DNA from: Salimicrobium humidisoli
Lineage (GTDB): Bacteria > Bacillota > Bacilli > Bacillales > Halobacillaceae
Assembly (NCBI RefSeq): GCF_002295105.1
Contig: NZ_NSGH01000001.1
Coordinates: 213,351 to 277,350, forward strand
Reading direction: 5' to 3'
DNA length: 64,000 nt
The stretch's first letter is position 1. Each line of letters begins with the position of its first letter. The notes beneath the pieces were generated by a model. It had not been told where the DNA came from and ran no database searches. It saw only the letters and a list, made by a program, of their open reading frames with translations. The position numbers and the translations under genes were made by a program. Positions 1 through 7,724 of the stretch are shown here, piece by piece.

Positions 1-139
1 CGGATTTGACACGTTTACGCTCTTCAGAATCTGAAGCGAGAACTACAACTGCGCCTACCAGCGCTCCGGAAACCATAGCGAAAGGAAGTTTGTTACCTCT
101 TCTTTTATTATTCTGGCTGTAATCATAATTTTGTCCCAT
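1..139 (-). CDS. YtxH-like small protein, N-terminal part (runs off window)
   Basis: Only the first 46 codons are present; the gene continues beyond the left edge. The protein begins MGQNYDYSQNNKRRG and then has a small-residue membrane-type segment (FAMVSGALVGAVVVLAS) followed by an acidic/basic stretch (DSEERKRVKS). A short glycine/alanine-rich helix followed by a charged tail is what YtxH-type proteins look like. It is the last visible gene of a minus-strand cluster with two DUF948 proteins and another small protein, 3 bases after the previous stop codon, so it is probably co-transcribed. The family call rests on the N-terminus and neighbours only. Confidence 0.55.
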   Translation of the reverse strand, partial: MGQNYDYSQNNKRRGNKLPFAMVSGALVGAVVVLASDSEERKRVKS

Positions 140-142
140 TGT

Positions 143-406
143 TTATCCCTCTTTCTGTGTCAGATTGTTTTCGTAACGGGCAGCACGTGCAGCTTCCTGT
201 CTCAACTGAAGTTTATCGGCTTCGATGGAGTGATATACGTCTGAACCCTCTTCATACCGCTCTATACTTTTCCGTTCTTTTTTCAGGCGGCGGTGCGACT
301 GCTGCTTGTGGAACCGGGTGTCCCGGTAAAGGAAGAAACCGCCAACGGCACCAAGAGCAAAACCGAGACCGGTGAGCCCTGTTTCGAGGTTATTGTCCTG
401 TGCCAT
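143..406 (-). CDS. Small membrane-associated protein, YtxH-like
   Basis: An 87-residue protein with a glycine-rich hydrophobic N-terminal segment (about residues 9-27) and a long charged, probably helical C-terminal half rich in Lys, Arg and Glu. The start is supported by GGAG seven bases upstream of the ATG. The first bases overlap the end of the upstream DUF948 gene by 17 bases, indicating translational coupling. Position between DUF948 genes and another YtxH-like gene suggests a role in the same cell-envelope/general-stress operon as ytxG-ytxH in Bacillus. I do not recognise a catalytic motif; function unknown. Confidence 0.6.
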   Translation of the reverse strand: MAQDNNLETGLTGLGFALGAVGGFFLYRDTRFHKQQSHRRLKKERKSIERYEEGSDVYHSIEADKLQLRQEAARAARYENNLTQKEG

Positions 407-848
407 CGGTCTGCTCCGGAAGATTATCTTTCAATGCTTTTCTCTTCTGCACGAGATAATAAGAAAGAGCCATCGCACCATAGAGCCCGTTCCATCCCTG
501 TTCTCCGACTTTTTCTTCGCCTTCGGAAGTATTCTTCTTCAGAGCGTACGTGACGTCGACAAGAGACGAAGTAAGCTTACGGGAGGATTCTCCCACATCG
601 CCGACTATATAAAACAGCGGACTGAGGGCACGCAGTTTTTCGTTAACGTCTGCAAGAGCATCGTTACTGTTTTTCAGTATGTCGGTCGTTTCGCTCATTA
701 CTGTGTCCAGCTGGGAAGGAAGTTCGTCGACTGTGCGGTCCACTCCTTTCAGTACACTGGCCAGATTGTTCAAAGTTCTAACTAAAAATATAGCTATAAT
801 CGCAAAAGCTATTCCTATAATTAATACACCAATCCCTAAGAAATCCAT
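390..848 (-). CDS. DUF948 family protein (YtxG-like)
   Basis: A 152-residue protein with one N-terminal transmembrane helix (about residues 4-24) followed by a long heptad-like helical region with Leu, Val and Asp repeats, the hallmark of DUF948/YtxG proteins (general stress proteins of unknown biochemical role in Bacillus). The C-terminal part is less conserved and has a basic tail. AAAGGGG lies upstream of the ATG. It sits directly after a second DUF948 gene, giving a tandem pair, and overlaps the next gene. It probably anchors in the membrane with a cytoplasmic coiled coil. The family assignment is good; the role is inferred from Bacillus. Confidence 0.75.
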   Translation of the reverse strand: MDFLGIGVLIIGIAFAIIAIFLVRTLNNLASVLKGVDRTVDELPSQLDTVMSETTDILKNSNDALADVNEKLRALSPLFYIVGDVGESSRKLTSSLVDVTYALKKNTSEGEEKVGEQGWNGLYGAMALSYYLVQKRKALKDNLPEQTDGTGQ

Positions 849-862
849 AGTCTACCCCTTTC

Positions 863-1288
863 TTATTTTGTGTTCTGTTTCGGACGAATGCGGCGATACT
901 TGGAATATAATTCGAGAATAGCATCTCCCCATTTCATCGCCTGGGCAACCTGTTCCGAACTGCGGTCGGATGCGTGTGATACGTGACGAGTCAGATTCTC
1001 TATTGAATCATTTACGTTCCCTACAGAAGAGCTGACGCTATGTAGAGACTCGAAAACCGGATCGATCGATTCGCTTTTATGCTGCACATCGTCTACCAGT
1101 CCGTTCGTTTTTCTTACGAGATCCTCGGTTTGGGTAGTCATACCCTCCACCTGTTTCTCCACCGTATCCAGCGTGCTGGAAACATTGTTTAAAATGTCAG
1201 TTGCTGCTTTCATGGTTTTAACCAGGAAAATCACGATCAACGCAAAAGATAATGCGATAATTAATAAACTTATGGAAACAAATGACAA
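863..1288 (-). CDS. DUF948 family protein (YtxG-like), first gene of stress operon
   Basis: One N-terminal transmembrane helix followed by an amphipathic helical region (MTTQTEDLV, VDDVQHKSE), typical of DUF948. The longest reading frame begins at a GTG at 1297, but that GTG lies inside the Shine-Dalgarno sequence AAGGAGGTG. The TTG at 1288, eight bases after AAGGAGG, is the better start and gives MSFVSISLL, about 141 residues. It is the promoter-proximal gene of the minus-strand cluster, and a SigB-like promoter lies about 35 bases upstream. It is probably a paralogue of the next gene (390-848). Function is not known beyond association with general stress in Bacillus. Confidence 0.72.
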   Translation of the reverse strand: MSFVSISLLIIALSFALIVIFLVKTMKAATDILNNVSSTLDTVEKQVEGMTTQTEDLVRKTNGLVDDVQHKSESIDPVFESLHSVSSSVGNVNDSIENLTRHVSHASDRSSEQVAQAMKWGDAILELYSKYRRIRPKQNTK

Positions 1289-1320
1289 TGGATCCACCTC
1301 CTTCGACTTCTTTTCCTATC

Positions 1321-1346
1321 ATACCACTAAAAAATACTTTTGAAAC
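1321..1346 (-). promoter_or_regulatory. Candidate SigB-type promoter of the DUF948/YtxH-like operon
   Basis: On the minus strand GTTTCA is separated by 14 bases from TGGTAT, close to the SigB consensus GTTTAA-N12-15-GGGTAT. The predicted start of transcription would be about 25 bases upstream of the TTG start at 1288. The Bacillus ytxGHJ operon is known to be stress-inducible, which agrees. A SigA reading (TATGAT as -10) is also possible. Confidence 0.5.
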
Positions 1347-1443
1347 TCATTAGAAGGGAAGTTTTTCTTAAAAAAATCGGTTAATCGAACCCCGGGATGG
1401 GGAAAGGGGGAAGAAGTGAAATGTTATTAAAGGAGGAAGTGAA

Positions 1444-2274
1444 GTGTTCAAAAAATTGAAAAAGTTCGGTAAAGAACTCGTGGAAGAGTTTCAGAATGAC
1501 GACGTACCCGTTCTCGCCTCTTCCCAGGCTTATTATTATCTTTTAGCCATATTCCCGATGGTCATACTTATATTGTCTTTATTACCTTATTTTTCGATAG
1601 ATACTGAGCGGGTTATGAGTTTCATTTCCAACAATGTCCCGGGGGATACTGCGAGTATGATCAGGGAAAATGTCGTGAGTGTAGTGGAGAAACCAAGCGG
1701 CGGCCTGCTCACAATAGGTATTCTCGGTACCCTGTGGTCGGCATCGAACGGAGTCAACGCCTTTATTAAAGCAGCGAACATAGCTTATAACGTGGAAGAG
1801 ACGAGATCTTTCATTAAAGTAAGACTAATCTCCATAGCTCTGACACTCGGAATGATTGTAGCGATTGTCGTGGCGATCATGCTTCCTGTTTTCGGTGATG
1901 TGATCATTACTTTCGTAACAGATCTTCTCCGGCTTCCGGACTCCACGGTCATTTTATTTCAGGTACTCAGGTGGGTCATCTCCATCGTCGTCATGGCCGG
2001 AGTACTTATGGCTCTTTATCACATCGCTCCCAACGAAAAGATTCCATTCAAAAGCATTATACCGGGAGCATTGGCCACAGCCGTGTTGTGGCAGCTGATT
2101 TCCCTGCTGTTCTCTTTTTATATCAGTAATTTCGGTAATTACTCTGCTACGTACGGAAGCCTTGGAGGTATCATTATACTGATGCTGTGGTTCTTCCTTA
2201 CAGGCATCATCCTAATGGTCGGAGCGGAGATCAACGTTATCACCAGCAGACACAGACAGTCGAAACATGGATAA
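1444..2274 (+). CDS. YihY/virulence factor BrkB family membrane protein
   Basis: A 276-residue integral membrane protein with about six transmembrane segments. It matches the YihY/BrkB (formerly 'RNase BN') family: a conserved N-terminal stretch (VPVLASSQAYYYLLAIFPM), an LWSASNG motif after the second helix and the C-terminal YGSLGGIIILMLWF motif. Members are of uncertain function (possible lipid or solute transport); the RNase annotation is obsolete. The GTG start is preceded by AAAGGAGG with good spacing. It is monocistronic, divergent from the stress operon and closed by a strong terminator. Confidence 0.85.
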   Translation: MFKKLKKFGKELVEEFQNDDVPVLASSQAYYYLLAIFPMVILILSLLPYFSIDTERVMSFISNNVPGDTASMIRENVVSVVEKPSGGLLTIGILGTLWSASNGVNAFIKAANIAYNVEETRSFIKVRLISIALTLGMIVAIVVAIMLPVFGDVIITFVTDLLRLPDSTVILFQVLRWVISIVVMAGVLMALYHIAPNEKIPFKSIIPGALATAVLWQLISLLFSFYISNFGNYSATYGSLGGIIILMLWFFLTGIILMVGAEINVITSRHRQSKHG

Positions 2275-2276
2275 GC

Positions 2277-2300
2277 AGACCGGGGCCCCCCGGTCTTTTT
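2277..2300 (+). terminator. Rho-independent terminator after YihY gene
   Basis: GC-rich stem AGACCGGGG / CCCCGGTCT with a very short loop followed by a T run, starting three bases after the stop codon. Confidence 0.85.
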
Positions 2301-2483
2301 ATATGGAGAAAATGTATGCAGATAATACTTTACCCTGTGAAAATATCACGAGTATGTGACAGGATATATAAGAAAATGAAAGTTTTTTTGAGAATACAGT
2401 TTTTTAACTTTACTTCATGAGGGAATTTGATATTATATACATGGATATGATAAATAATTCTGTTTGTAAAGGAGGAAGAGACG

Positions 2484-2645
2484 ATGGTTACATCTCTTTT
2501 CATAATTTTGTTCACTGTATTTTCGACGTTCGTAGTGCTGGCAGCTGGTAATGAGTTCATGACCCGCATGAAGAACCGTACGGATAGAAATCGTCTTCCT
2601 CAGGAACCTCTTCAGCAGCCGGTTTTTGAGACGGGTTCCCGGTAA
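2484..2645 (+). CDS. Small single-pass membrane protein, 53 aa
   Basis: A 53-codon reading frame (MVTSLFIILFTVFSTFVVL...) preceded by AAAGGAGG eight bases before the ATG. It has one hydrophobic helix (residues 3-21) followed by a charged segment (RMKNRTDRNR) and a polar tail. A hairpin terminator follows about 70 bases later, which supports a separate transcription unit. I do not recognise a family. The strong ribosome binding site, the codon structure and the own terminator are the case for it being real; no function is proposed. Confidence 0.65.
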   Translation: MVTSLFIILFTVFSTFVVLAAGNEFMTRMKNRTDRNRLPQEPLQQPVFETGSR

Positions 2646-2713
2646 ACCCCACTCCCGAAAAATACGAAGAAGAACCGGAACAGTTACCTTGAACCGGAAC
2701 TTCCCATAAATAA

Positions 2714-2752
2714 GCCCTTTCCGATATTTTTAACGGGAAGGGTTTTGTTTTA
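2714..2752 (+). terminator. Terminator between the 53-aa gene and nadE
   Basis: Stem CCCTTTCC / GGGAAGGG (one G-T pair) followed by TTTTGTTTT. It is upstream of nadE, so nadE probably has its own promoter or is expressed by read-through. Confidence 0.7.
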
Positions 2753-2861
2753 TTATTATAGAGACCTCCTGATGAGGCAGGAAGTGAAAAGGGATTGTTT
2801 CAATCTGCCTTGGAATGGGTATCTTTCTAACAGAATATTACAGAGGAAGGTGGAAGTTTTA

Positions 2862-3614
2862 ATGAAGGAGTACGTGGATTATTTAACAGAGTGGCTGCAG
2901 AGTAAAATCAAAGACGCCAACGCTAAAGGTGCTGCAGTGGGAGTGAGCGGCGGCCTTGATTCAGCTGTAGTCGTGAATCTCATTAAGCGGGCTTTTCCTG
3001 ACAACTCTCTCGGAGTGATTATGCCGGTCGGACAGGAAGTGGAAGATCAGAAGGAAGCGGTGGAAACCGTTAAGAAAGCGAATCTTTTTTACCTCGGGAT
3101 AAACCTGACCGAGTCGTACGAAAAACTTTTTAAAGATATTAAAGAAAACATCGAGAGTCACGGGGAGTGGGTGGAAGACAATGAACAGCTGGGCGGTGCC
3201 AATCTTAAAGCCCGTTTAAGAATGAGCACATTGTACGCTGTAGCTGCCAATTACAACTACTTAGTGATCGGTACCGGAAATGCTCCCGAGACGTATACCG
3301 GATACTTTACGAAATTCGGGGACGGTGCGGCGGATATTGAACCTCTCTCTCACCTTACCAAGCAGCAGGTAAGGGAAATGGCAAGATACCTTGAAGTACC
3401 GGAGTCCGTCATTGAAAGACCGCCGAGTGCTGAACTTTGGGAAGGTCAGACGGATGAGGATGAGCTCGGAGTATCTTATGACACGATAGATGCTTATCTG
3501 CGCGGAGAAACGATTGATGAGAAAGACAAACAAATTATCGAGGGGCTTCACGAGAAAAGTAAACACAAGCGTCTTATGCCTGCTGTCCCGCCTGAGGCTC
3601 CACAAGGAGAGTAA
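2862..3614 (+). CDS. nadE: NAD(+) synthetase, NH3-dependent
   Basis: Catalyses the last step of NAD synthesis, ATP-dependent amidation of nicotinic acid adenine dinucleotide. The PP-loop motif SGGLDS is at residues 29-34, and the downstream GTGNAPETYTGYFTKFGDG and PPSAELWEGQTDEDELG segments are typical of NadE. The protein has about 250 residues and no N-terminal glutaminase (nitrilase) domain, so it uses ammonia directly. The frame is open from 2745, but the ATG at 2862 has GAGGAAGG upstream and gives the family-typical N-terminus. It is followed after 5 bases by an isochorismatase-family gene, likely one operon of NAD metabolism. Confidence 0.92.
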   Translation: MKEYVDYLTEWLQSKIKDANAKGAAVGVSGGLDSAVVVNLIKRAFPDNSLGVIMPVGQEVEDQKEAVETVKKANLFYLGINLTESYEKLFKDIKENIESHGEWVEDNEQLGGANLKARLRMSTLYAVAANYNYLVIGTGNAPETYTGYFTKFGDGAADIEPLSHLTKQQVREMARYLEVPESVIERPPSAELWEGQTDEDELGVSYDTIDAYLRGETIDEKDKQIIEGLHEKSKHKRLMPAVPPEAPQGE

Positions 3615-3619
3615 CTGTC

Positions 3620-4186
3620 ATGAGCAATAAAACAGCGTTATTACTGATCGATTTCATCAACAGCATGGATTTCGACGGGGGAGAGAATCTTCTTCAAAAT
3701 ACGAAAGAAATCGTGCCCGATGTGAAGGCACTGAAACAGGAAGCTAAGGACAACGACGTCCCGGTCATCTATGTCAATGACAACTTCGGCCTGTGGCAGG
3801 ATCACGTGGAGGACCTGATCAAAGATGTGAAAAAAGGGATCGGTCGCCCTGTGATAGAAGAACTGGAGCCGGCAAGAGACGAGTACTTTATACTGAAACC
3901 GAAACATTCCGGCTTCTATGGGACACAGCTTGATATTCTGCTTCGGCAGCTCGGAATCGAGCAGCTCATCATCAGCGGTATCGCGGGAGACATCTGTACG
4001 CTGTTCACCGCGAACGATGCCTATATGCGCGGCTATCACTTATGGGTGCCGGAAAATGTTTCTGCTTCCGAATACAAAGAAGATAACGATAATGCGTTAA
4101 GAATTATAAAGCGCTCCCTGCAGGCGGATATTACGTCTACAAAAGATTTCACTGTAAAAGAGTTTGTTGATGGGAAAGATAAATAA
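3620..4186 (+). CDS. Isochorismatase-family cysteine hydrolase
   Basis: A 188-residue isochorismatase-fold protein. The expected catalytic triad is visible: Asp11 (LLLIDFINS), a Lys in the ILKPKHSGFYGT segment (about residues 93-95) and Cys126 (ISGIAGDICTLFTANDA). This family includes nicotinamidases and other amidases. Position immediately downstream of nadE makes a role in nicotinamide salvage plausible, but the metal-binding His motif of classical PncA is not evident, so another substrate is possible. A second, more PncA-like member is at 47548. The operon ends in a strong bidirectional terminator. Confidence 0.82.
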   Translation: MSNKTALLLIDFINSMDFDGGENLLQNTKEIVPDVKALKQEAKDNDVPVIYVNDNFGLWQDHVEDLIKDVKKGIGRPVIEELEPARDEYFILKPKHSGFYGTQLDILLRQLGIEQLIISGIAGDICTLFTANDAYMRGYHLWVPENVSASEYKEDNDNALRIIKRSLQADITSTKDFTVKEFVDGKDK

Positions 4187-4226
4187 AATGAAGGCTTCCG
4201 GTTCGCCGGCAGCCTTCATTTTTTAC
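4185..4226. terminator. Bidirectional terminator between isochorismatase and DUF488 genes
   Basis: Inverted repeat AAAATGAAGGCT / AGCCTTCATTTTTT with a 10-base loop, overlapping the stop region of the convergent DUF488 gene; it can serve both strands. Confidence 0.85.
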
Positions 4227-4572
4227 TTTCAAGGATTTCTTTCATCACGACAGCGTGATTATATTCTTTTTCTTTCGTTCCATATAAAAGCACAACTCTT
4301 CCCCCGTCACTTTTTTCTTTCAGTCGTTGGAGTTCTTCCTGATGATCCCCGTTTTGAAGTTCCTGTTTATAAGAAGAGCGGAACTCTTCAAATTTTTCCT
4401 TCTCATGATTGAACCATTTCCGCAGGGAAGAGGAGGGAGCCAACGTTTTCGCCCACTCATCCAGGCCGGCATCTTCTTTGGAGATCCCCCGCGGCCATAT
4501 TCCGTCAATGAGCACCCGGTAGCCGCCGAGTTTCGAATCTTCTTCATAAATTCTTTGCAGTACAACAGACAT
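4216..4572 (-). CDS. DUF488 family protein (YeaO-like)
   Basis: A 118-residue protein with the DUF488 signature: LQRIYEE near the N-terminus, VLIDGIWPRGISKEDAGLDEWAKTLAPS in the centre, RKWFNHE, and GRVVLLYGTKEKEYNHAVVMKEIL at the C-terminus. The biochemical role is unknown. Three in-frame starts exist; AAGGAG seven bases upstream of the ATG at 4572 favours MSVVLQRIYEE over the longer forms starting at 4593 or 4578. It is convergent with the nadE operon and shares its terminator. Confidence 0.82.
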   Translation of the reverse strand: MSVVLQRIYEEDSKLGGYRVLIDGIWPRGISKEDAGLDEWAKTLAPSSSLRKWFNHEKEKFEEFRSSYKQELQNGDHQEELQRLKEKSDGGRVVLLYGTKEKEYNHAVVMKEILESKK

Positions 4573-4638
4573 GGACATTCTCCTTTTCGTCAATAATTGA
4601 ATGTTTCTTCCTGTTACAGGGGTTTCTGTGTTCTATAT

Positions 4639-4681
4639 TAGGGGTTTTCCCCGATTCCCGAAACTTACACGTAAATATAGA
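4639..4681 (+). promoter_or_regulatory. Candidate response-regulator site and promoter of the signalling operon
   Basis: A palindrome TAGGGGTTTTCCCCGA (4639-4654) resembles the NreC-type site TAGGG-N4-CCCTA known from staphylococci. A possible -10 element TATAGA is at 4676-4681, placing the palindrome centre near -42. A very similar palindrome lies before the oxidase operon at 7748-7762. Confidence 0.45.
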
Positions 4682-4703
4682 ATAGAAGAAGGAGGGGAAG
4701 CAG

Positions 4704-5270
4704 ATGCCTGATGTATCCATTCATAATTTTTACGAACAGCTTCTCGAAGAAGCATCCTTTGATTTGCATGAGCGTTATAGTCAATTGCTGACCGGCCTCA
4801 AGTGGAAGATGGACGAGGAAGATGCTTCGCTTATATCCTATATCATTGAAGATATGCGTGAGCGGTCTTCGTATTATTCCCCTGTATCTCTCAGAAAGCT
4901 GGGGGTGTACCGCGCGTGGAAGACTTACGCAAACCAACTTGGGAAACGGAACGGTATCCGTATTATATTCGAGGAAACTTCTTGTCACGTCTGGAATGAG
5001 GACAATCCTATAATATTCCGTTTTCTTCAGAAACTGATACAGTTCGTCGTCAGCGAAGGCGGAACGGAAGAAATAAGAGTTTTTGTTGAAGGTAATAGTT
5101 TGCTATTATTATATGAAAAAGAATCGCAGAGAAGCATGAAAGAAGATTTTTTAAAAAAATTCGCTGTCTTTGCGGGCGTCGGGGTGTCCGTCCAGGAAAA
5201 GGAGAGCACCGTCGCCTGGATAGTGAAGAGAGAGGAGGGGCCTCATGATTTCAATACTAATTGTGGATGA
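4704..5270 (+). CDS. Degenerate NarX/NreB-type histidine kinase-like protein
   Basis: A 188-residue protein that looks like the transmitter part of a HisKA_3 kinase without any sensor domain. The phosphoacceptor region is recognisable (FDLHERYSQLLTGLK, His22), followed by the expected dimerisation helix (MRERSSYYSPVSLRKLGV). The ATPase domain is eroded: the segment aligned with the N box reads FRFLQKLIQFVVSEGG instead of containing an Asn, and no DxGxG motif remains. It probably cannot bind ATP but could accept phosphate, act as a phosphotransfer protein or modulate the full-length kinase at 6315. The gene overlaps the response regulator by 26 bases. Confidence 0.6.
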   Translation: MPDVSIHNFYEQLLEEASFDLHERYSQLLTGLKWKMDEEDASLISYIIEDMRERSSYYSPVSLRKLGVYRAWKTYANQLGKRNGIRIIFEETSCHVWNEDNPIIFRFLQKLIQFVVSEGGTEEIRVFVEGNSLLLLYEKESQRSMKEDFLKKFAVFAGVGVSVQEKESTVAWIVKREEGPHDFNTNCG

Positions 5271-5901
5271 TCATGCCGTAGTGCGTTCAGGGCTGCGTAT
5301 GCTGCTGGAGGCACAGGAGGATCTGGAAGTGGCAGGTGAAGCCTCGGAGGGGAACGAAGCCTACGCCATGACAGAGGAGCAACGTCCGGACCTTGTACTT
5401 ATGGATTTGTCGATGCCTCATGGGAAGGATGGACTTTCCGCAACGTCCGAGATTAAGAATAAGTTTCCAGAAACGAACGTCCTTGTTCTGACTATGCACG
5501 ACGATGAGGAGTATTTGTTCAGGGCGATTCAGCTGGGTGCTTCCGGATGTATATTGAAAAATGCTCCTCACGATGAGTTGATCAAAGCGATACACCAGGT
5601 TTCAAAAGGGGATGCCTATCTTTATCCTTCCGCAACGAAGCGGCTGATGGAAGAGTATATGACGAAGGTGTAAAAGGGAAAAGAAGGAGATCGTTTTTCT
5701 TTACTTTCGGATCGGGAAAAAGAAGTTCTTGCTCTGGTGGCTAAAGGTTATTCCAATAAAGAAACCGGGGAAAAACTGATTATCAGTGTAAAAACGGTGG
5801 AAGCACACAAAGCGAACGTGATGGAAAAACTCCAGTTGAAGACGAGACCGGAGCTGGTAGAATATGCGTGGAAAAAAGGGCTGTTTGGCTATTCAATATA
5901 A
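5245..5901 (+). pseudogene. nreC: NarL/NreC-type response regulator interrupted by an in-frame stop
   Basis: The first 142 codons encode a complete receiver domain: Asp8/Asp9, phosphoacceptor Asp54 in LVLMDLSMP, Thr83 and Lys105. A TAA at 5671-5673 then ends the frame. In the same frame, without any shift, the sequence continues to 5901 with a linker and a well-preserved LuxR-type helix-turn-helix ([20 protein letters not shown], then [15 protein letters not shown] and [15 protein letters not shown]). The stop therefore separates receiver from DNA-binding domain. No in-frame ATG start with a ribosome binding site exists before the HTH. A single substitution of a sense codon, a sequencing error or read-through are the options. 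It starts with GAGGAGGGG before the ATG and is coupled to the kinase-like gene. Confidence 0.8.
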
Positions 5902-5907
5902 GGAGCG

Positions 5908-6318
5908 ATGAGTGTGGAAGTCTTACTCCGGGAAATTAAAACAAACCTTCAGGCCGACGTCGTGGCGATAGCGGAATGGAAGAAGAAAGAGGCCTCTATC
6001 CAGTGGAGTCACACAGTCGGCATGAATACTGATAAACACCTGCACGTTCGTATTCTGTACGGTCTGGGTATCGTCGGCAAAGTGATGCAGTCCGGCACGC
6101 CTATGTACTACTATTCAGATGCAGAAGCTCATGAGGATCCTCTCGTGTATTCGGAGTCCCTGAAATCATTTTTTCTCGTTCCTCTCGCTTCAGGCGCCAG
6201 CCTTCCGAGCGTAATGATGATCGGTTATCGAACGCTGGTCGACCTGCCCGGAGAAAAGCAGTGGGGCCTTTGGCGAAACCTGTTAACAGAGAAGCTGAAA
6301 GGAGGAGAACCGTCATGA
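5908..6318 (+). CDS. GAF domain protein, NreA-like
   Basis: A 136-residue single GAF domain (LQADVVAIAEWKKKEASIQWSHTVG ... GLGIVGKVMQSGTPMYYYSDAEAHEDPL ... FFLVPLASG). Small stand-alone GAF proteins next to NreB/NreC-type systems act as ligand receptors; in staphylococci NreA binds nitrate and modulates the kinase. The ligand here is unknown. The ORF starts seven bases after the end of the response-regulator frame and its TGA overlaps the kinase ATG (ATGA), so translation of kinase and GAF protein is coupled. A GTG five codons... upstream alternatives were not better supported than the annotated ATG. Confidence 0.68.
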   Translation: MSVEVLLREIKTNLQADVVAIAEWKKKEASIQWSHTVGMNTDKHLHVRILYGLGIVGKVMQSGTPMYYYSDAEAHEDPLVYSESLKSFFLVPLASGASLPSVMMIGYRTLVDLPGEKQWGLWRNLLTEKLKGGEPS

Positions 6319-7628
6319 AAAGTCCGATAACATCTTTCGCATCTATCCAGGAAGGTCTTTTTTTATTTGATAAAACAGGAGCAGTGTTATTTGCTAACGA
6401 ACAGGCCTGGCAGATGGCTCGTTCTTCGGTTACGGATATAGAAGATGTGTTTCCTGATTTTTCGCAGGAAGAGCTCGAAAAGTGTGAAAAGAACGTACTG
6501 CTTGATAAACACCTTCTGCTTGCCGACGGGCAAACGATTCCCGTACTGGTGGTCGTATACGAAAAAGACGATATGTACATCGTAACCCTCAGCAACATCC
6601 GGGAGCGGAGCCGCATCGCCCCGGATTTTTATCAGCCGCTAAAAGAGCTTCTTGACATTAAATATGCTCTTGACGAATCTTCTATTGTGGCAGTGACGGA
6701 CCAGCGTGGACGCATACAATACGTTAACCGGAAGTTTTGCGAAGTGTCTAAATACGAACCGGGAGAACTGATTGGGAAAGATCACCGTGTCTTAAACTCA
6801 GGCACCCATTCGAAAGAGTTTTTTAAACAACTATGGAAGACGATCGGTACCGGTAACGTATGGCGCGGAGAAATTTGTAACAGGGCGAAGGACGGGGGTT
6901 TCTACTGGGTGGAAACAACTATTGTCCCTTTTCTGAAAGAGGATGGAAAGCCGTATCAGTATTTGGCTATCAGGAATGAAATAACGGCAAGAAAACAGTT
7001 CGAACAGGAACTGAAAGAAATGGCGACGAGGATTCTTTCTGTACAGGAAGAAGAGAAGCGACGTCTGTCCCGGGAATTACATGACGGGATCGGTCAGAAT
7101 CTTTACAGTCTTCTCATCGGCCTCCAGCGGTTACAGCAGGAAGGTACAACGCCTCTCGTTGACAGCATGGAAGAGGAAGTGAGCAGTATCATCCAAAAGG
7201 TCCGCGATATTTCCTGGGAACTGCGACCATCAACGCTCGACGAGCTCGGCCTGATTCCGGCTATACGGTCTTTTGTTAACAGGCACCGGGAAGCATACGG
7301 TATGGAAACGAATTTCAGAACTACACTGACGACGCGTCTGGACCCGGAGACGGAAACCGCGATTTACCGTATTGTGCAGGAGTCTATGACGAATGCACGT
7401 AAGTACGCAGGAGTAGAAGAAGTAAAGGTTGAAATTGAAGAAAACCTGGACTATATTTCCCTGAGCGTCCGTGACGATGGGGAAGGTTTTGATAAACGCC
7501 GGACAGAAAAAGGAGTAGGGACCTTCAGCATGCAGGAAAGAGCCCGATCGGCTGGTGGCGAACTCACTGTTTACTCCAGACCGGGAGAGGGCACGACCGT
7601 TAAGGCTACGTTCCCGAAAAATATGTAA
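6315..7628 (+). CDS. Cytoplasmic PAS sensor histidine kinase (HisKA_3, NreB/NarX class)
   Basis: A 437-residue soluble kinase. Residues about 1-100 form a divergent PAS-like domain, about 115-235 a canonical PAS domain (AVTDQRGRIQYVNRKFCEVSKYEPGELIGKDH), followed by the HisKA_3 helix with phosphoacceptor His256 (SRELHDGIGQN) and an HATPase domain with N box around Asn360 (QESMTNARKYAG) and G1 motif (VRDDGEGFD). The four-cysteine Fe-S motif of NreB is absent, so oxygen sensing by a cluster is unlikely; a flavin or other ligand is possible. The ATG at 6315 with AGGAG upstream is preferred over the longer frame from 6261. It is the last gene before the ba3 oxidase operon, which it may regulate. 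Confidence 0.85.
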   Translation: MKSPITSFASIQEGLFLFDKTGAVLFANEQAWQMARSSVTDIEDVFPDFSQEELEKCEKNVLLDKHLLLADGQTIPVLVVVYEKDDMYIVTLSNIRERSRIAPDFYQPLKELLDIKYALDESSIVAVTDQRGRIQYVNRKFCEVSKYEPGELIGKDHRVLNSGTHSKEFFKQLWKTIGTGNVWRGEICNRAKDGGFYWVETTIVPFLKEDGKPYQYLAIRNEITARKQFEQELKEMATRILSVQEEEKRRLSRELHDGIGQNLYSLLIGLQRLQQEGTTPLVDSMEEEVSSIIQKVRDISWELRPSTLDELGLIPAIRSFVNRHREAYGMETNFRTTLTTRLDPETETAIYRIVQESMTNARKYAGVEEVKVEIEENLDYISLSVRDDGEGFDKRRTEKGVGTFSMQERARSAGGELTVYSRPGEGTTVKATFPKNM

Positions 7629-7724
7629 AAAATTCATAATCAGAACGCTTTTTATACCTGGATGTATGGGGGAATTTGCTGAAACAACTTTTCATCCCCC
7701 CCTTCTCCGGGTTTTTTTATTTTA

